DNA of 64,000 bases from Symsagittifera roscoffensis (Eukaryota; Xenacoelomorpha; Acoela; Convolutidae): the NCBI RefSeq assembly GCF_963678635.1, contig NC_087071.1:40629797-40693796 (forward strand), read 5' to 3'. Below are positions 58,844 through 64,000 of the stretch, piece after piece. The notes under the pieces were generated by a model, which was not told the origin of the DNA, did no database searches, and saw only the letters and a program-made list of their open reading frames with translations. Both the position numbers and the translations under genes were made by a program. Each line of letters starts with the position of its first letter. Position 1 is the first letter of the stretch.

Positions 58844-61800
58844 TTATTGATTTGAGTGTTCCTGTTCGGAGCTGCCACTGCCCTCCTCTACGTTGTAGTA
58901 CAGCCTAGGACTGTTGTTGTCGTCCAGAGGCACAAAGGGATCGGATGACCTGGCTGAGCTTCTCTGAGTACCGGTGACCTGAAAAAATGATCAAATAAAA
59001 ATAAACGGCTCTTTTCTACTCCAAAGTCCCCCCCCCCCCAGTTGGAAGTTCAATTTTGGAAACCTAAGTCATATATAATGCAATGGAACTTGACATGGTG
59101 AAAAAACTAACATTTGCATTTGTGAACAGGTTTGTTGTTCACACCTTAAATCGAAACATTACACATGAAACATTGAAATGTAACAAAAAACTAAAAAATT
59201 GAAGGGGTGGAAAAGAACCAAATAAACCTTTACCTTCTTCAAGCTCAACTGCTTCATTACAACCTTGAATTCAACCCAAATAACTAAAGCTTGTTAATTT
59301 GAGAGCTTCGACGCGACAAACAAAAAAGGAATAGTTCCGAAAANNNNNNNNNNNNNNNNNNNNNNNNNNNNNNNNNNNNNNNNNNNNNNNNNNNNNNNNN
59401 NNNNNNNNNNNNNNNNNNNNNNNNNNNNNNNNNNNNNNNNNNNNNNNNNNNNNNNNNNNNNNNNNNNNNNNNNNNNNNNNNNNNNNNNNNNNNNNNNNNN
59501 NNNNNNNNNNNNNNNNNNNNNNNNNNNNNNNNNNNNNNNNNNNTGGTTTCTGATTCTGAAAATGCGTTTCGGTTTTTTGAAAATCTTTTTCGTGTTATTT
59601 GTCTTTGTTTGGTTATTATTTTTCTTTTTAGTGTTTGTCGTTTTGTTCTAATGTATCCAACTGTTTGTGTATGAGGTGTGATTACAAGGTCGTATTTTGT
59701 GTTATCTATCTCACAATTGTGTAAAACGATTGTTTGTTTATTTCCTAGGTTTTTAAATGACATAAGGTTTAGGATGACGGATGCAAAGGGTTGTTAAATG
59801 ATTTCTATTTTCTTAGACTGTTAGTCCTTACGATTTTTTGGTTAGCCTAACCTGGGTGTATTTGTTCAGGGTTGGAGAGAAAAGTATATCGATTCCGAAG
59901 AATGATTTTATACTTTCTCGTGGCTAGTATAAGCTATGGTGTTAACTTACTTAATCTTACTTAAGGGTAGTGATTGTGTTCAAGGGTTGGAGAATAGTAA
60001 ATCGATCCACAAGGTTCAGGTATAATTAGAACGCGAGTAGTTCGTTAGATACTATTTTAAACTTACTAAGTCTAAGATTTATCCTGGGTCTGGTAAGAGA
60101 GGGGATCAAGTGAAGGATGAGTAACCGAAGTTCTTCACTGTTTATCCTAATTTGAATGATTAGTTTTGTTCAAAAATTTCTATTAGTCCTGGGTTTTTTT
60201 AGAAAGGGTTGGATAGTGAATCGACGTTTGAGGTCGTTAGACACTAGCTAAGTGGGTGGGGGAGAACAAAATTGTTCTTTTTGATCCAAGGATAGGCCTT
60301 GATGATCAAGTTTTAAATTTAATTAAATAGAAAATAATTTAAGATCCAAGGATGAGCCTTGATGATCTGATTTTAAATTTAAGTGAATTTAAGTTTAAAA
60401 TGATTTAAATTTGTGTAAAGAAAAGATTTAGTGTTTTTATGATATTAGTGAGCTTATGAATGCTGTTATGTTTAGGTGATGAAGCTGGAACAACAGGATG
60501 ATTTATGATTACTAACCATTTATTGTCATGCTACTAATTTTTATTTTGATTTTTCAATAAATATTTTTCAAACATGTCTTGTATATTACTGCAGAGTTTA
60601 GGAAAACGATCTGAGATCTTTTTATCAATTGTTATTGTATATTAATAATTTTGTTTAGCGCCTGAAATGATTTTGAAGATTGACTTCAAAATTTTATGTT
60701 TGCAAATGAAAATCTAAATTCATTGCTAGTAGTATTCTAAATACAAAAGTTTGTGTTGGCTTTTGCCGAACTATCATATAACTATATGGTAAGTTTCTAC
60801 TTTGTCGTATGTCGTCTCTGGTTCGAGGTCTTCTTCCAATTCCGGGTAGTTCTGTTATTGTTCGGAATATTGGCTCTGATCTATTGAGTCGTAGAGACAT
60901 TTCGATTAAATTATCGTCGTATAACATTTTGTTAATGTTTTGTCTAAATTCTAATCTATTATTGGTTAATTCTAAGCTATTAAGGTCTTGTTCGAGACTT
61001 ATGGTCGCACCAGATGAGTTAGGACCGATGGGTATAACTCATAGAGTAATTTCGGATAGGGTACACCGTCTGCTCGTCACGCTATCTTATTTTCGGCCGG
61101 ATAGATTCGTGCAACTTCTTAGTCTAATACCAATCCTAATCTTACTCTTATACTATCTAGTCTCAGGTTGTTTAACTAGTCTCTGCTAGGCTCAATAGAT
61201 CTAGGGTATACTGGTTTATTGCGGCTGCTGAAGTACTCGGGAGAGTTCAACTAATTTCTAAGTTAAATTCAAATCTCTCTGGTGCTGAAATTACAAGTAA
61301 TTTCAGCACTTACAAATAAGTGGATTGTTAGTCAGATGGATCATGATTGGTTAATATTAAATACTTTACATTGGTAAAATATCTAATTTATCCAATCATA
61401 AAATGTAGTTTAGATCAGGTTCCAATAGTGTATAATCATTCGTTAACACTAGATCTATTTATTTGAACGATCCGTGCTCAAACCTTGCTGTTAGAACAAT
61501 TATGCTTAGCTCAGAAAACAAATAAAAAATGACATCTAGTTCTTAACCAGAGTTACAGTAGTGGTTCTCCGTAAAGAGCTGGTCTAACATTAGTACTCTA
61601 CCTTGTGGATAAAAATTTTTATCTGAAATCTCTCTTTTTTAATCTAATCATTTTATGGCGTTACCATAATCCAATTTAAAAATTCATTTTCAAGTGTCAC
61701 AAAATTCCCTTAGCCATATTGACAAACATTTAAATTTTTGCCACTTTTGAGCATTTGCCTGTTTTTGAAGAAGCGAGCGAATTCGCCCAGTCCAATGGAG

Positions 61801-64000
61801 CCAAGCCAACCGCAGACGAACACGATGAGAGCGATGATGTTAATCACTTCGTCTAGGTTGATATTTGAGTTCACGTAAGAACTGTAGGTGATAAATGTGA
61901 CGTCCCAGTACTGTTTTGAACCTATAGAAACAATATATTTTCTATTTTCTTAAATTAGAGTTTTTTCAAACAAGTTGAATTTTCAACTGCAGCTATTTTT
62001 TGTCATATATAAGGTTCGCCAAATTATTGAAAAAGATTGTATTTTTCTAAGTAATATGAATGATAAAATAGTTATTCAAACCTAAAAAAAAACTAAAAAA
62101 AATATTCTACTTGATTTTTATCATGTGAGTTTCAATATTTTTAATGCGATAAAGTTCTGCAAATAGCAATTATTTTTTCAGATATCAAATCTTTGAGATT
62201 CAGAGATAAATCTTCACCAGTGGCGTGCTCATCGCCTTTTTTTCTGACCAGTGAAAAACGAAGTTTTGATGCTCTCTTTTAAAGACACAGAAAAAAAAAT
62301 CTTTTTAGCCAATGCTATCTTCGTTGACCAGTGGCGTGCGCCCCTTCTTTGAGGTTAACCACTTTCATTTTCGGTGCTCTCATGATGATCGATTTACGAT
62401 TAAGATCATTTATCCACGGGGAAAAGGACCAACACAAGATCTGTACAGCTCATCAGAGCGAACCGCTGTTGTGCCGCTGTTTAAGACCTACATGTAATTT
62501 TTTGGTTATTTTACTGGGCTGGGCAATGTTTCTTCACCCTCAAGCAACGAGCACGGATCATGGGGGGGGGGGGGGCTCGAACATCCGATGTTTCGTTTGA
62601 GAGGCGGAGACGTAACCACTTTACCACCGCTCCCCTGTGGAAATACTGTAAGGACCTATTTTGTCTGAAATTTTTTGCGCCGCCAGCAAAATTTTTATCA
62701 AACAGGCCAAAAAAGGCGTTTTTGGGCACTTTTTGGAAACTTTTTACAAAAAAATGCTTATTTCGGCGTGCGCTCCTCCCTCAAAATTAGTTATATTAGC
62801 GCCAAAGGCGCCTTTAGAAAAATTTTGAGGTTGGCCAGCCGAAAATGGATATCGTTAAGTTATACCAGAGGGAGACCCATTGGAAAATTTTGGCAACCAG
62901 AAATTTTGGCAACCCTCCCCCCCCCCCCCCCACCTCGGCACGCTACTGGTCGTCACAAAATTGATTACTTTGCTAGTTGATTTTTATTTGCCTATGAATA
63001 CACATTTTATCACTTAAAAATTATAAAAAGATCTTTAGTCTCAACCTAACTCGTTAAAGATCACCATATTCATTTTTAATCAGAAATGGAAGTTTCCTGT
63101 GAAAGATTGAGGCTATTTTTTTTTGAAATTCAAAGATATTTAAAAATAGAAACTTTAGGAAAAAAAAGAAAAAAAAATTGTTTATCATATTTTTTTAAGC
63201 TTGTTGTTTTTACGAACTTTTTCTCCATGAAAAGACAATTGATATGATTAGAAAAAAATATCTATAAAAATGAGAGTTGAATGTGGATAAACTTACAAGA
63301 GTGATCAGAATAAATTTACACAAAGATCTTGCTACTCACCAAGTGTGAATGAGAAGCAGGTGTATCCGATGACAGTAAAGATGTAGCTTTTACAGCTGAA
63401 CATGTACTTCAAGTCAGCTGCCATAGAACCCTTCTGAAACAGAACAAACCAAAAAGTTAGGTCAATACCATAGGTCAATGTTTCTGCGCCCGGAAGAAAA
63501 TCTTGCCAAAATCTTGCTTAATTCTTAAAACTTTGTGAGTTTAGGTCCAGGGTGGCCTTCCCATAGAGTAATTTCGGTTAGGGTGCACTGCACCGTCTGT
63601 TCGTTACGTAATCTAAACTGGTATTCTCGCGAGGTAAGAGGAGAAAAAGAGCAACTGCTTTCTGGGTTAAATTATTTCTTCTGTGGCTGAAACTATAAAT
63701 AGTTTCATCTGCACAAATTATCATAAGTTTTAGCAATGGATCATGATTGTTTAGTTCTAAATATTTTACTGTGATTATTATCAAGGAATTTAGTTGGATA
63801 TAAAATACCTGTTTTAAACTGATTCCATTCGTGATTGCTATAAAAAACTTGTCATTAGTTGAATTGAAAAAAAATCACCTCTGTTTGGTCAAAGCGGATG
63901 GGAAGTGAGACAAAAAACAGATATTTTTCCTACTTGAAGATTTTTTTGATTTCATACCAACCTTCTTTGCACCTCCCGCTGGACTTTGCATGGGCACATC
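58844..64000 (-). CDS. Spinster-like membrane transporter, 3' part (five exons)
   Basis: Probable multi-pass membrane protein, possibly a spinster (SPNS) type MFS transporter of lysolipids or sphingolipids. Exons, all minus: 64000-63962 (partial, continues off the window), 63433-63340, 61921-61745, 59283-59234, 58978-58844 (stop TAA at 58846-58844). Every junction has GT-AG ends, and phase is kept throughout (0, 1, 1, 0). Seen: a Gly/Ala linker (MQSPAGGAKK), ADLKYMFSCKSYIFTVIGYT starting one membrane segment, a second segment (INIIALIVFVCGWLGSIGL) ending in basic FARFFKNR, then a hydrophilic tail with PFVPLDDNNSP and an acidic Ser-rich end. The linker-DLKYL-helix and GWLGS..LGEFARFFK pattern resembles the C-terminal half of SPNS proteins, but the usual last helices are absent. 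Either exons are lost in the gap at 59344-59543, or the protein is shorter or from another family. The first donor, AAG|GTTGGT, is weak. Confidence 0.65.
59344..59543. other. Assembly gap (200 N)
   Basis: Exactly 200 N, a size often used as a placeholder, so the real missing length is unknown. It lies in the intron between the 61745-61921 and 59234-59283 exons and could hide coding exons. Confidence 0.98.
59545..59763 (-). CDS. ORF fragment truncated by the gap, function unknown
   Basis: Open from ATG at 59763 for 73 codons into the gap. The sequence is protein-like: KQTIVLHNCEIDNTKYDLVI, then a very basic run (KRKIITKQRQITRKRF). I do not recognise it. It sits inside an intron of the membrane-protein gene on the same strand, so a mobile-element ORF is likelier than an exon. 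The continuation past the gap, at 59284-59343, keeps the frame only by the arbitrary gap length. Confidence 0.3.
59764..60690. repeat. Intronic repeat-rich stretch
   Basis: Imperfect direct repeats: GATCCAAGGATAGGCCTTGATGATC (60282-60306) and GATCCAAGGATGAGCCTTGATGATC (60343-60367), and GGGTTGGAGA-containing units near 59869 and 59982. It looks like the untranslated part of a mobile element, perhaps linked to the open frames on either side. Confidence 0.55.
60694..61035 (-). CDS. ORF of about 114 codons, element-like, unknown
   Basis: Open on the minus strand from just after a TGA near 61045 to the TAA at 60694-60696. It contains LEQDLNSLELTNNRLEFRQ and LNRSEPIFRTITELPGIGR, polar and helix-like, with many CGA and AGA arginine codons. 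There is no start within the first third, so it may be the 3' end of a longer ORF. The opposite strand is also open (60809-61189) but gives a Leu/Ser-rich hydrophobic sequence, which I take as the shadow. Family unknown; a retroelement ORF lodged in the intron is plausible. Confidence 0.3.
   Translation of the reverse strand: MPIGPNSSGATISLEQDLNSLELTNNRLEFRQNINKMLYDDNLIEMSLRLNRSEPIFRTITELPGIGRRPRTRDDIRQSRNLPYSYMIVRQKPTQTFVFRILLAMNLDFHLQT
61030..61430. repeat. Intronic dispersed repeat, copy 1
   Basis: Shares with 63555-63830, in order, CATAGAGTAATTTCGG, TAGGGT, CACCGTCTG, a GAAATTAC/GTAATTTC palindrome, ATGGATCATGATTG and TAAATACTTTAC. It includes the palindrome GTGCTGAAATTAC-AA-GTAATTTCAGCAC (61281-61308), perfect over 13 bp per arm. 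Confidence 0.75.
62218..62948. mobile_element. Composite TIR element (CAGTGGCGTGC ends) containing MITE-family core
   Basis: Left end CAGTGGCGTGCTCATCGCC, right end GGCACGCTACTG. The imperfect flanks ATCTTCAC (62210-62217) and GTCGTCAC (62949-62956) match at 6 of 8. A second internal CCAGTGGCGTGCGCC lies at 62330. Inside are a tRNA-like head (62570-62634) and a core shared with the hAT-like MITEs: TTTGCGCCGCCAGC, AAACAGGCCAAAAAAGGCG, TCAAAATTAGTTATATTAGCG, AAAGGCGCCTTTAGAAA, ATGGATATCG. It lies in an intron of the membrane-protein gene. Confidence 0.72.
62570..62634 (-). repeat. tRNA-derived SINE-like head
   Basis: The minus strand reads GGGAGCGGTGGTAAAGTGG (A-box region) and, about 40 bases later, GGATGTTCGAGCCCC (B-box/T-arm). 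It resembles a tRNA 5' part and T-arm with an imperfect middle. A downstream G14 run interrupts the 3' acceptor. Not called as a working tRNA. Confidence 0.55.
63555..63830. repeat. Intronic dispersed repeat, copy 2
   Basis: Partner of 61030-61430. The central palindrome here is GAAACTATAAATAGTTTC (63689-63706), changed in sequence but still paired, which suggests the stem itself matters or that this is an element terminus. Confidence 0.7.

Noticed and set aside
60809-61189. 126-codon plus-strand ORF rich in Leu and Ser
   Set aside because: Overlaps the more protein-like minus-strand ORF and looks like its complement; hydrophobic runs without organised membrane topology.
62511-62980. Overlapping ORFs on both strands (72-101 codons)
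   Set aside because: They run through G and C homopolymers and MITE-core sequence; no coding evidence.
1-64000. CRISPR array, bacterial operon or prophage
   Set aside because: No regularly spaced repeats with unique spacers, no dense same-strand gene runs; introns and eukaryotic transposons dominate.

Overview
The window is animal nuclear DNA, probably from an invertebrate. It is AT-rich and gene-poor, its genes have GT-AG introns, and it is crowded with decayed transposable elements and duplications. There is no bacterial-style gene packing, Shine-Dalgarno site or operon. I cannot name the species. One 200-base run of N (59344-59543) marks an assembly gap.

Three genes are well supported. 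(1) A compact two-exon protein kinase lies at 5735-7039 on the minus strand with every catalytic motif intact. A decayed copy of its first exon lies at 1473-1740 inside a ~2 kb duplication. (2) An intronless gene for an unrecognised secreted protein of 251 residues lies at 39271-40026 on the plus strand, with its own TATA box and polyadenylation signal. (3) The 3' part of a multi-exon membrane-protein gene, resembling spinster-type transporters, enters from the right edge on the minus strand. Its exons are at 63962-64000, 63340-63433, 61745-61921, 59234-59283 and 58844-58978, and reading phase is kept across all of them. Weaker coding candidates lie at 38190-38423, 45261-45461, 59545-59763 and 60694-61035.

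Most of the rest is mobile-element debris: two tandem Ty3/gypsy integrase relics (22.9-26.2 kb), a 5'-truncated LINE with reverse transcriptase and a C-terminal zinc finger (52.4-54.4 kb), two relic reading frames of unknown type (30.25-31.62 and 55.4-56.24 kb), and a family of short CAGGGG-ended hAT-like MITEs, two with visible 8-bp target duplications. There are also a TIR element filled with a 21-bp minisatellite (11.9-13.16 kb), a ~700-bp near-perfect hairpin (46.16-46.86 kb), G/C-homopolymer plus AATCGATT repeat clusters (9.4-10.2 and 40.8-42.3 kb) and tRNA-derived SINE-like pieces.

Four duplications shape the layout: 1.55-3.5 with 6.8-8.9 kb (kinase segment), 17.22-18.80 with 18.80-20.38 kb (recent tandem), 46.86-49.5 with 49.6-51.98 kb (old tandem), and 61.03-61.43 with 63.56-63.83 kb (intronic). 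The genes show no sign of working together; the window looks like a transposon-rich region with isolated genes. All reading was by eye, so repeat boundaries are good to roughly 10-30 bases unless a target duplication fixes them.
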